Origin: Solidesulfovibrio alcoholivorans DSM 5433
Lineage (GTDB): Bacteria; Desulfobacterota; Desulfovibrionia; Desulfovibrionales; Desulfovibrionaceae
DNA length: 64,000 bases
NCBI RefSeq assembly: GCF_000702665.1
Contig: NZ_JNJA01000012.1
Location: 1 to 64,000, forward strand
Reading direction: 5' to 3'
Below, piece by piece: positions 34,057 through 42,042 of this stretch. Each line of letters begins with the position of its first letter. Position 1 is the first letter of the stretch. The notes under the pieces are model-generated. The model saw only the letters and a list, made by a program, of their open reading frames with translations, had not been told where the DNA came from and did no database searches. The translations under genes and the position numbers were made by a program.

Positions 34057-35495
34057 CGCGCCTCCCGGCAGGCCCTGGCGAAATGTGCCGCCGCCTGCGG
34101 ATTGCTCGCGAAATGCAGATGCACGTAGCTGCCGAGCGTAGCGTCCGACAAGAATCCGTGCCGGCCGTCGAGGGGCCCCTTGCGGCCGGTCGCCGCATAC
34201 ACGCCGGGCACGGTCCCGGTCTCGCCCACGATGCGGGAATAATGGAATTCATGGCCGCGAAGCCGCGAGCCTGCCGGTCCCAAGGGCGTCGCCGCAAGGG
34301 TCGTGATCTGCCGGTAGCCGAGCGCCGCGAACCGCTCGCCCATCGCCGCCCGGAAAGGAAACACCCCGGCCATGGCATGCTCGCCGCCCGCAAGATCCTG
34401 CAGCGTTTCCATTAAGTACATGAACCCGCCGCACTCGGCCAGTACCGGCCGGCCCGAGCCGCAAAAGGCGCGTACCCCGGCCAGCATGCCCGCGTTGGCC
34501 GCAAGCGCGGCGGCATGAAGTTCCGGATAGCCGCCGCCGAAATACAGCCCGTCCAACCGCTGCGGCAACGCCGCGTCCGTCAGCGGCGAAAACGGCACCA
34601 GCGTCAGCCCCGCCGCCTCGAGCAGGCGCAGATTCTCGGCATAATAAAAACAAAACGCCGCATCCCTGGCCACGCCCAGGCGTAAGGCGTGGGAGACGCC
34701 TCCGGCGGCCAGGAGAGGCTCTGCCTCTCCTGGCCCTCTCCGCCGGGGGGGATCATCCCCCCCGGCCTCCCTGGATGGGGAGAGGGGGGGGAGAGCGGCA
34801 AGGAGCGCGTCGAGGTCCATTGCGGCCTCGATCCAGTCGGCCAAGGCGTCCAGGCGGGCAAGCGCCTGCGCGTCGTCATCGGCTGTGATAAGCCCCAGAT
34901 GCCGCGACGGCATCACCAGATCGGCGCGCCGGGGTAGAACGCCCCAAAGACGTGTTCCCGGCAACGACGCGGCCATGACCTCGCGCAGAAGCGCCGCATG
35001 GGACTCGCTGCCGGCGTTGTTGCAGACCACGCCGCAGAAATCCAAATCCGGTTCGAAAGAAAGATACCCCGAAACCAGCGCCGCCGCCGACCGGGCCATG
35101 GACGCCACATCCGCGACAAGCAGCACCGGCAGCCCCAACAGCCGCGACAACGACGCCGCACTGCCCGCCGCATCCGTGGCCGCATAGCCGTCGAAAAGGC
35201 CCATCACGCCCTCGACCACCACCACGTCGGCTCCGGCCGCATAACGCGCGAAAATCCGCCGCGTCCCCGCCGCCCCGCACATCCAGTCATCCAGATTGTG
35301 GCTCGGCGCGCCCGTGGCCAAGGCATGATGCCCCGGATCGATGAAATCCGGCCCGGCCTTGAACGCCTGCACCCGCAACCCGCGCCGCGCCAAAGCCCGC
35401 ATCAGCCCCAACGCCACCGACGTCTTGCCGCAACCGCTGCGCGTGCCCGCCACCAGCAACCCGCGCGGCGGGATGGAAGGAAAATCATGCTGCAT
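34053..35495 (-). CDS. cobB: Cobyrinic/hydrogenobyrinate a,c-diamide synthase with an in-frame repeat insertion
   Basis: 480 residues. The N-terminal dethiobiotin-synthase-like P-loop domain has VAGTRSGCGKTSVALGLMRAL, FKAGPDFIDPGHH and VVVEGVMGLFDG. The C-terminal class I-like glutamine amidotransferase has FYYAENLRLLEAAG, YFGGGYPELHA, VLAECGGFMYL (catalytic Cys) and GHEFHYSR. Residues about 233-268, in the linker between the domains, are encoded by palindromic element copy 9; the reading frame is intact. The enzyme amidates the a and c acetates of the corrin ring with ATP and glutamine. The ATG at 35495 has no clear ribosome-binding site; a longer frame start within copy 10 is unlikely. Confidence 0.93.
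   Translation of the reverse strand: MQHDFPSIPPRGLLVAGTRSGCGKTSVALGLMRALARRGLRVQAFKAGPDFIDPGHHALATGAPSHNLDDWMCGAAGTRRIFARYAAGADVVVVEGVMGLFDGYAATDAAGSAASLSRLLGLPVLLVADVASMARSAAALVSGYLSFEPDLDFCGVVCNNAGSESHAALLREVMAASLPGTRLWGVLPRRADLVMPSRHLGLITADDDAQALARLDALADWIEAAMDLDALLAALPPLSPSREAGGDDPPRRRGPGEAEPLLAAGGVSHALRLGVARDAAFCFYYAENLRLLEAAGLTLVPFSPLTDAALPQRLDGLYFGGGYPELHAAALAANAGMLAGVRAFCGSGRPVLAECGGFMYLMETLQDLAGGEHAMAGVFPFRAAMGERFAALGYRQITTLAATPLGPAGSRLRGHEFHYSRIVGETGTVPGVYAATGRKGPLDGRHGFLSDATLGSYVHLHFASNPQAAAHFARACREAR
34690..34796 (+). repeat. Palindromic element, copy 9, inside the cobB coding sequence
   Basis: GACGCCTCCGGCGG leads into two tandem cores: 34709-34733 (arms CCAGGAGAGGC, loop TCT) and 34743-34765 (CCGGGGGGGAT, C, reverse complement). 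GGAGAGGGGGGGGAGAG follows. The two cores differ as copies 1 and 6 do, suggesting a composite of two elements. It is antisense to cobB and translated in frame as a Pro/Gly/Arg-rich linker. Confidence 0.9.
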
Positions 35496-35612
35496 GGGAG
35501 TCGGGTACCGGAGACGTGACAGGTGACGCAAGCGGCAGCGAGCTACGAACTGGGGCTCCGCCCCAGACCCCGACGCCCCGCCCAACGACCGTCCTCCCAT
35601 CCGTTTGCCACG

Positions 35613-35680
35613 CCCCGTTGGGGAGGTCCAGGAGGGGATCATCCCCTCCTGGCCGCCGGAGGCATCTTCCTTCCTCTCTT
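35613..35680 (-). repeat. Palindromic intergenic element, copy 10
   Basis: The perfect 25-base core is at 35628-35652 (CCAGGAGGGGAT, C, reverse complement) with CCGCCGGAGGCATCTTCC following and CCCCGTTGGGG before. In minus orientation it lies about 30 bases after the stop of the Csd4-like gene and upstream of cobB. Confidence 0.92.
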
Positions 35681-35695
35681 CCCGACATCCCCTCG

Positions 35696-37084
35696 CTACC
35701 GGCCAAGTTCCAGTTCGCCACTTTTCTGCAGCCGGCGCAGCAGCTTGCCGCCGCCGGCCATGGCGGGCCCCTTGGCGTCAAAGGCGGCGAGGATCATGCC
35801 GCAGAACTTGTCGCCGTTATAGACTTCGATGCGGTAGACGGAGCCGGCCTTGTCCACGGAGTAGCCGGTTTGGAGGTCGGTGCGGCCGAGGGTGACGTTG
35901 GATTCGTCGGCGAGTCCCGGCCTGGAGAAGCCGATGATGTTGGTGCGGTAGCCGTTGCCGGGGACGACGCTGAAGGATTTGGCCACGGGCACGACGCGGC
36001 CGAAGGGGACCATGCGTTTGACGCCGTCGATTTCCATGGTGACGGCTTCGATACTGCCGTCGTATTCGCAGTATTGGGGGTCGAGTTCGGTGACGTTCTT
36101 GTTGCCGAAGTAGACCTTGAGGCTGCCTTCGGCCGAGACGAGGGCCATTATCGGGCTGCCGGGGCGGTATTCGACGGCGCTGCCTTTTTTGAGGGGGATG
36201 TAGCGCAGGCGTTCGCGGGCGTTGCGCAGGTCGAGGTAGACCTTGTTGTCGAAAAACGAGACGGCGACGTTGCTTTGCAGGGCGTCGCCCACGTTTTGCG
36301 TGGTCAGGTCGAAGGAGCGTTCGAAGCCGATGCCGAAGGAGCGCAGGAAGCTTTCGACCACGGCGAGGTGGTAGTAGGCGGACATGAAGGCGCTGACGTT
36401 CTTGCTGCCTTCGATGCCGAAGGCCGGCTTGCCGTGGTTGATGGCGAAGTAGGTCAGTGTCTTGGACATTTCCTTGGCGGTTTCGTCGTCGAGCTCGCGG
36501 GTATGGGTATTTTTCACGTGGTAGGCGTGCATGGGGTCGTAGAGGCGTTCGTTGGCATCGGCGACGGCTTTATCGGCCAGGGCGGCGAGGTCGCCGAAGT
36601 GCGGCGCATCGACGGAGGGCTGGTCGATGATGACGGACTGTCCCCAGCGTTTGGGGTTTTGCCATTCGGAGACGTAGGTCGGGCTGTAGAAGCCCCAGCC
36701 GTCGTGGAGGTGAAGCACGGCGCTGACGCGGGGATCGGTGATGATGGCTTTTATTTTCTGGATGGCCTCGTATTCCGGGTCTTTCGGATCAAGGTCGGCG
36801 AATTTCCGGTTCATGTCGCCGTGCATGCCCCGGGAGTTGTGGATCATGGACAGGAAATTGAGGTTGGGTACCACCCAGACCGCGCCGCTCGTGATCTTGT
36901 AGTGGGAAACCAGCAGCGCGGCGGTGTAGAAGCCGCCGGGCTCGTCGCCCTGGATGCCGCCGACGACGAGGATGGTGGGGCCGGGGCGGCCGGAGTCGAG
37001 CTTGTGCAGGGTGAAATCCAGATTGCCGCCACATGCGGAGGAGGCCAGGGCCAGCAGCAGGAGCGTGGTCAGGAAAAGGCGCAT
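35696..37084 (-). CDS. Csd4/Pgp1-like M99 peptidoglycan carboxypeptidase
   Basis: 462 residues, close to Helicobacter Csd4. A signal peptide (FLTTLLLLALASSAC) precedes the catalytic domain. LVVGGIQGDEPGGF contains the unusual Gln45/Glu48 zinc ligands and LHLHDGWGF the His127 ligand. NLNFLSMIHNSRGMHGDMNRKFA and WGQSVIIDQ also match my memory of Csd4. In Helicobacter and Campylobacter these periplasmic DL-carboxypeptidases trim muropeptide tripeptides and are needed for helical or curved shape; here the same role would fit a vibrioid cell (inference). GGTCCC lies just before the ATG without a strong ribosome-binding site. Confidence 0.9.
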   Translation of the reverse strand: MRLFLTTLLLLALASSACGGNLDFTLHKLDSGRPGPTILVVGGIQGDEPGGFYTAALLVSHYKITSGAVWVVPNLNFLSMIHNSRGMHGDMNRKFADLDPKDPEYEAIQKIKAIITDPRVSAVLHLHDGWGFYSPTYVSEWQNPKRWGQSVIIDQPSVDAPHFGDLAALADKAVADANERLYDPMHAYHVKNTHTRELDDETAKEMSKTLTYFAINHGKPAFGIEGSKNVSAFMSAYYHLAVVESFLRSFGIGFERSFDLTTQNVGDALQSNVAVSFFDNKVYLDLRNARERLRYIPLKKGSAVEYRPGSPIMALVSAEGSLKVYFGNKNVTELDPQYCEYDGSIEAVTMEIDGVKRMVPFGRVVPVAKSFSVVPGNGYRTNIIGFSRPGLADESNVTLGRTDLQTGYSVDKAGSVYRIEVYNGDKFCGMILAAFDAKGPAMAGGGKLLRRLQKSGELELGR

Positions 37085-37147
37085 GGGACCTCGACGGGAT
37101 GGTTTTGCCCGAAATTCCCGGGGAAGAGAGCCCTGACCCTAGCCCAA

Positions 37148-37187
37148 AAGCCGCCGGAAGTCATCCGCGCGCACGCCGGTGCGGCTT
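37148..37187 (-). terminator. Possible terminator of the enoyl-CoA hydratase-like gene
   Basis: AAGCCGCCGG (37148-37157) pairs with CCGGTGCGGCTT (37176-37187, overlapping the stop codon) with one bulge. On the minus strand the stem ends in CTTTTGGG. The loop is 18 bases, so it is a moderate candidate. Confidence 0.4.
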
Positions 37188-37992
37188 ATTGCTGTTTCCG
37201 TTTGCGGGCTTCGCGCCGCGACGCCAGGGCGGTGCGGAATTCCGGCGAATTGAGCCGGTTGAGGATCAGCATGTCCTCGGTTTCGAGAGACCGCCGCAAT
37301 TCGTTGATGTCGCTTTTGAGCAGTTTGCGGATGGCGAGCATGGTGGCGACCTGCGGCTCCTGGTAGTAGGCCGCGACCTTGAGCGCTTCCTCTTCGAGCC
37401 TGTCCGAGGGCACGATCTTGTCCACGATGCCGAGGGTGAGCGCCTCTTCCGCCGTGAACCGCGTCCATTGCAGCACCTCCGCCGCCTTGGCTCCGCCGAG
37501 CAGGCGCGACAGGAAGTAGCCGCCGCCGCCCTTGGGGAGGGTACCGACTTCCGCCGAAGCGTTTTCGAACACGGTCTGCGCGCCGACGATGCGGTAGTCG
37601 CAGGCGAGGCTCATGTTGAGCATGAAGGCCGAGACGTGGCCGGCGTCGGCGTGGATGGTGACCTTGTTGAGGCCCGCCATGGTCACGATGTAGTTGTTGA
37701 CGAGGTTGAACAGCCGTTGCAGCAGGTAATCCTCGCGCCGGGAGGTGAGGAACTCGTCGAAAAATTCCAGGGTGTCGGCCGCGCCGTCCTTCTGGGGGCA
37801 GCCGATGAAGACCACCACGCGCACCTGATCGGTATGGGCGATGATTTCCAGGTGGTCGAAAAACGTGTCGATCTGCTTGAGGTCCCGGACGTGGCGGGTG
37901 AAGTGGGGCTTGCCGCGCACGATCAGGACGTTGTCGCGGCGCTCGGCGGAAAAAAACTCGTTGTCGGTGACGAGGCTGGTGGCGACTTCCAT
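37186..37992 (-). CDS. Enoyl-CoA hydratase/isomerase-family protein
   Basis: 268 residues. The crotonase core is recognisable: NMSLACDYRIVGAQTVFENASAEVGTLPKGGGGYFLSRLLGGAKAAEVLQWT, then ALTLGIVDKIVP. The usual GGG oxyanion segment reads ADAGHVSAF and the N-terminal third is diverged, so activity on acyl-CoA is not certain. The ATG at 37992 follows AAGGAGGG; a longer frame to 38085 lacks such a site. Divergent from the Pat-type gene, with 210 bases between. Confidence 0.85.
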   Translation of the reverse strand: MEVATSLVTDNEFFSAERRDNVLIVRGKPHFTRHVRDLKQIDTFFDHLEIIAHTDQVRVVVFIGCPQKDGAADTLEFFDEFLTSRREDYLLQRLFNLVNNYIVTMAGLNKVTIHADAGHVSAFMLNMSLACDYRIVGAQTVFENASAEVGTLPKGGGGYFLSRLLGGAKAAEVLQWTRFTAEEALTLGIVDKIVPSDRLEEEALKVAAYYQEPQVATMLAIRKLLKSDINELRRSLETEDMLILNRLNSPEFRTALASRREARKRKQQ

Positions 37993-38202
37993 GGAACCCT
38001 CCTTGGGGCTCGGGGCCGTTTCGCGCCGGTGCGACAAGGATTTCGGCTGCAATCCGGCATCGTTATTGGAAGCTGCCATCGCCATCCCGTCCTGTCAACA
38101 ACACGGGCCGGCGGTGCCGAAAACCGCGAAACCCCTTGCCTTGCCTGCGCGGGCCTTCTATCCTTGGGCGCAACCTCGTAACCTTCTGCCCCGGAGCTTC
38201 TG

Positions 38203-40899
38203 TTGAGCGCCCGAAGCCTTGACGCCTTGTTCCGCCCCAACTCCGTGGCCGTGATCGGCGCGTCCGCGGACCCCAGGCACCCGGGCGCGGTGATCATGAA
38301 GAACCTGCTCGGGGGCAAGTTCCTGGGGCCGGTCATGCCGGTCAACCCGGCCCACGACGCCATTTCCGGCGTGCTGTGCTACAAGTCCGTGGACACGCTG
38401 CCCCTGACGCCGGACATCGGCGTCATCGCCACGGAACCCGCGAGCGTGCCCGAGTATCTGCGCGAACTCGGCCGCCGCGGCGTGGGCGCGGCCGTGGTGC
38501 TGCCGCCGGGCTGGGCGAAACTGCCGCGCGGGGAAAAACGCGCGCTCCAGGCGCGCATGCTTGAAGCGGCCGCGCCGTCCGGCATCCGCATCCTCGGCCC
38601 GTCGGGCCTCGGGCTCGTGGTGCCGGGCATCGGCCTCAACTGCTCGCTGGCCGCCTCGGACGCGCTGCCGGGCAAGATCGCGTTCATTTCCCAGTCCGCC
38701 TCGCTTTTCACCGCGGTCCTCGACTGGGCGCGCACCAAGGGCTTCGGCTTCTCCCACATCCTGTCGCTCGGCGACCGGGTGGATCTCAAGTACGCCGACA
38801 TCCTGGACTACATGGCCCAGGACCCCAACACGCGCTCGATTCTGCTCTACGTCGAATCCATTTCCGACGCGCGCTCGTTCATGAGCGCCTCCCGCGCCGC
38901 CGCGCGCAACAAGCCCGTGCTCGTCATCAAGCCCGGGCGCAAGCTGTGGACCGTGTTTCCGCCCGATCCGTCCGAGGGCCGCGACGAGGTCTACGAAGAG
39001 GCCTTCCGCCGGGCGGGCATGCTGCGCGTGGGCGAGATCGACGCGCTCTTCGACGCCGCCCAGACGCTCGCCCGCTCGCGGCCGCTTCGCGGCGAAAACC
39101 TGGCCATTTTGACCAACGGCGGCTCCATCGGCATCATGGCCGCGGATGCGCTGCTCGAAGGCGGCGGGTCGCTGGCCGGATTCGACGCCGAGGCGCGCGA
39201 GGGCCTCTCGCGCCTGCTCGGCCCCAACTGGCTGCGCCACGGCGTGGTGGACATGAGCTTCGACGCCGCCCCGGGCGATTACGCCGAAGCCTTGCGGGCG
39301 CTTTTGCGCACGCCCGGCGTCAACGCCGTGCTGGTCATCCATGTGCCCTTTCCCGGGGTCGACGCCGAGCAGGCGGCCAAGGCCATGGCCGAGGTGTTGG
39401 CCAAGACCAACCGCACGGTGCTCGCCTGCTGGATGGGCTACGACCCGGGCTCGGGCGCGGCGCTCAAGACGCTCAACGACGCGGGCGTCCCCACCTACGA
39501 GACGCCGGACCAGGCCGTATCCGCCTTCCTGCACCTGCTGCGCTACCGCCGCAACCAGGAACTGCTCATGGAAATGCCGGCGAGCCTGCCCTCGGAGTAC
39601 GCCCCGGACCCGGACGCGGCCCGGGCGGTCATCGAGCGGGCGTTTTCCGAGGGGCGGCTTGCGCTCACCGATCCCGAGGCCAAGGAAGTGCTCGGCTACT
39701 ACGGCGTGCGCGCGGTGGCCTCGCAATTCACCGAGGACGTGGACGACGCCGTGGCCGCGGCCGAGGCTCTGGGCTATCCCGTGGCGGTCAAGATCGTTTC
39801 CCCGGACATGCCCCAGCCCTTCGACGTCGGCGGCATCGTCCTCGACATCACTGGGCCGGAAGCCGTGCGCGAGGCCGCCGACGCGGCCCGGCAGCGCGTG
39901 CTCGAGCACGTGCCCGGCGCGCGCATCGAGGGCTTCGTGGTCCAGGAGATGGCCCGCCGGGGCGGGGCCTACGAAGTGACCATCCAGGCCCGGGTGGACG
40001 CGGTGTTCGGCCCGTACATCGTCTTCGGCCAGGGCGGGCTCGCCGCGAGGGTCACGCGCGACCGCGCCGTGGCGCTGACGCCGCTCAACATGTCGCTGGC
40101 GCGCGACCTCGTCTTTCGCACCCGCGTGGCCGCCTCCTTCGGCGGCGCGGCCGGACAGCCGGCCATCGACGTCAACGCCCTGTGCCTCACCCTCAACCAG
40201 GTCTCCCAGTGCGTGGCGGACATCGAGCGCATCGCGGCCATCGACCTGAACCCCGTCCTGGCCCAGCCCGGCGGCGTGCAGGTCATCGGCGCGGCCATCC
40301 GCCTTACCGCCGAGGCCGAACCCGATCCCCACCGCCTCGCCATCCGGCCCTACCCCCGGGAGCTCGAGGAGTGCGTGACCCTGAAAAACGGCCGTCACGC
40401 CATGCTGCGCCCAATCCGGCCCGAGGACGAACCGGCCCATTTCGAATTCTTCAAACACCTCTCGCCCGAAGACCTGCGCTTCCGCTTCTTCGGCGTGGTG
40501 CGCGAACTCACGCACACGGAAATGGCCAAGCTCACGCAGATCGACTACGAGCGCGAGATGGCGTTTATTGCCACGGCCCCGGACGCGGAAGGCCGCCCCG
40601 AGACCCTCGGCGTGGTGCGGGCCTCGACCCGGCCGGACAACTCCTCGGCGGAATTCGCGGTCATCATCCGCTCGGACCTCAAGGGCCAGGGCCTGGGCCG
40701 GTTGCTCATGGAAAAGATCATCCGCTACTGCAAGGGGCGCGGCACGCGCGAACTGACCGGCCAGGCGCTCATGGAAAACGGCGGCATGCAGGGCCTTGCC
40801 GACAAGCTCGGCTTCTCCGTGGTGCGCAACTACGACGAGGAAGTGGCGGAAATGCGCCTGCCCCTGAACGACCCAGGCCCCGGGGAGACCGTGCGATGA
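38203..40899 (+). CDS. pat: Pat/YfiQ-type protein acetyltransferase (acyl-CoA synthetase-like plus GNAT)
   Basis: 898 residues from a TTG start with GGAG upstream. The N-terminal ADP-forming acetyl-CoA-synthetase-like region (PNSVAVIGASADPRHPGAVIMKNLL, ISQSASLFTAVLDWA, LTNGGSIGIMAADALLEGGG) is followed by an ATP-grasp domain (about 475-710) and a C-terminal GNAT domain (about 740-890) with SDLKGQGLGRLLMEKII for acetyl-CoA. The phospho-histidine segment of true ADP-forming synthetases (SHTGSLAG-like) is replaced by FPPDPSEG, as I recall for Salmonella Pat. It probably acetylates lysines, for example to inactivate acyl-CoA synthetases. Coupled to the next gene by ATGA. Confidence 0.88.
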   Translation: MSARSLDALFRPNSVAVIGASADPRHPGAVIMKNLLGGKFLGPVMPVNPAHDAISGVLCYKSVDTLPLTPDIGVIATEPASVPEYLRELGRRGVGAAVVLPPGWAKLPRGEKRALQARMLEAAAPSGIRILGPSGLGLVVPGIGLNCSLAASDALPGKIAFISQSASLFTAVLDWARTKGFGFSHILSLGDRVDLKYADILDYMAQDPNTRSILLYVESISDARSFMSASRAAARNKPVLVIKPGRKLWTVFPPDPSEGRDEVYEEAFRRAGMLRVGEIDALFDAAQTLARSRPLRGENLAILTNGGSIGIMAADALLEGGGSLAGFDAEAREGLSRLLGPNWLRHGVVDMSFDAAPGDYAEALRALLRTPGVNAVLVIHVPFPGVDAEQAAKAMAEVLAKTNRTVLACWMGYDPGSGAALKTLNDAGVPTYETPDQAVSAFLHLLRYRRNQELLMEMPASLPSEYAPDPDAARAVIERAFSEGRLALTDPEAKEVLGYYGVRAVASQFTEDVDDAVAAAEALGYPVAVKIVSPDMPQPFDVGGIVLDITGPEAVREAADAARQRVLEHVPGARIEGFVVQEMARRGGAYEVTIQARVDAVFGPYIVFGQGGLAARVTRDRAVALTPLNMSLARDLVFRTRVAASFGGAAGQPAIDVNALCLTLNQVSQCVADIERIAAIDLNPVLAQPGGVQVIGAAIRLTAEAEPDPHRLAIRPYPRELEECVTLKNGRHAMLRPIRPEDEPAHFEFFKHLSPEDLRFRFFGVVRELTHTEMAKLTQIDYEREMAFIATAPDAEGRPETLGVVRASTRPDNSSAEFAVIIRSDLKGQGLGRLLMEKIIRYCKGRGTRELTGQALMENGGMQGLADKLGFSVVRNYDEEVAEMRLPLNDPGPGETVR

Positions 40900-42008
40900 C
40901 GCAAAACGCAGCTCCGGCCGAGGAGGCCGTTTCCGCGCAGGATCTCAAATCCTACCTGCCCGTTAAGACCCTGTCCCTGCGGCCCTGGGGCAAGGGACGT
41001 TTTTCCGTCTACGTGCGCAAGGGCGGCGGACTGGTCCTCTACGCCACGCGCGGCGCGGCCTTCACCGCCGAGCAGCTGGCGCGGCTGCGGGCCATGGGCG
41101 TGACCACGGTCTACATCCACAAGGGCGAGCAGCGCCATTACGACAACTACCTGCGCGAGACCCTGGGCGAGCTTTTGCTCGACGAATCCATTCCCCTGGC
41201 CGAGCGGTCCGAGGTCTGGCACGCCAGCGCCGTCACCCTGGCCAAGGGCGTGCTCGAGGAAAAACTGCCCCACACCCTGAGCCGCGCGCGCTTCGATCAG
41301 GTCGGCAAGCTCGTGCGCCAGTCCATCGGGTTTCTCCAGGCCCCGGACGCCGTAAAAAACGTGGCCCGGCTCATCAGCAAGGGCTACCAGGAATACCAGC
41401 ACGGGCTGTCCGTCATGGTGCTCACGTCGCTTGTGCTCATGGACCGGCCGGGCATGGACGAAGACCTGCTGGTCAAGGTCGGCGCGGGCGCGCTGCTGCA
41501 CGACGTGGGCAAGCTGGGGCTGCCGGGCGGCCTCATCGAACGTCGGCCCGAGTCCTGGTCCCCCGAAGAGGAGACCGTTTTCCGCTCCCACCCCGCGCTT
41601 GGCGTGGGCATGTGCGTGGGCCTGCCCCTGCCGCCGGAGACCCTGCACTGCATCCTTTTCCACCACGAGCAGGAGGACGGCAAGGGCTTCCCGGGCGGCC
41701 TGCCCGGGCCGGGCATCCCGCCCTACGTCAAGGCCCTTTGCGTGTGCAACACCTACGACGCCCTGACGCGCGCCTGCGTCTGGCGGCCGGCCTATCCGCC
41801 CTTCGAGGCCCTGCGCAAGATGGAGGCGCGCAAGGAAACCCTCGACCGCGCCATGTTCAAGCGCCTCATCATGATACTGGCCGACGCCGAGGTCCTGCGC
41901 GGCGGCGGCGCGGCCGCCAAGCGCGGCGAACTGCCCCCGACGCCCGATCCCGCGTCGCCCGCCAAGGACGCGGAGGCGACGTCGCCCCGGGCCGAAGGCG
42001 CGGCATGA
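40896..42008 (+). CDS. HD-GYP-like cyclic-di-GMP phosphodiesterase candidate
   Basis: 370 residues. The N-terminal 130 residues match the HD-GYP-associated domain (SYLPVKTLSLRPWGKGRFSVYVRKGGG). The metal-binding HD is LLHDVGKLGLPGGLI and the signature loop is HHEQEDGKGFPGGL, so GYP reads GFP. Such proteins hydrolyse cyclic di-GMP or serve as degenerate receptors. Start overlaps the Pat-type stop (ATGA); a disordered Pro/Ala-rich tail ends the protein. Two glycosyltransferase genes follow, so surface polysaccharide control is plausible (inference). Confidence 0.88.
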   Translation: MTQNAAPAEEAVSAQDLKSYLPVKTLSLRPWGKGRFSVYVRKGGGLVLYATRGAAFTAEQLARLRAMGVTTVYIHKGEQRHYDNYLRETLGELLLDESIPLAERSEVWHASAVTLAKGVLEEKLPHTLSRARFDQVGKLVRQSIGFLQAPDAVKNVARLISKGYQEYQHGLSVMVLTSLVLMDRPGMDEDLLVKVGAGALLHDVGKLGLPGGLIERRPESWSPEEETVFRSHPALGVGMCVGLPLPPETLHCILFHHEQEDGKGFPGGLPGPGIPPYVKALCVCNTYDALTRACVWRPAYPPFEALRKMEARKETLDRAMFKRLIMILADAEVLRGGGAAAKRGELPPTPDPASPAKDAEATSPRAEGAA

Positions 42009-42042
42009 CGTCCCGTTGGCCGGCAACGGAGACGCTGACGCC

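Noticed and set aside
34053..35495. cobB as a pseudogene because of the repeat insertion
   Set aside because: The frame is uninterrupted, both domains keep catalytic motifs, and the insert lies in an inter-domain linker; a working enzyme is more likely.
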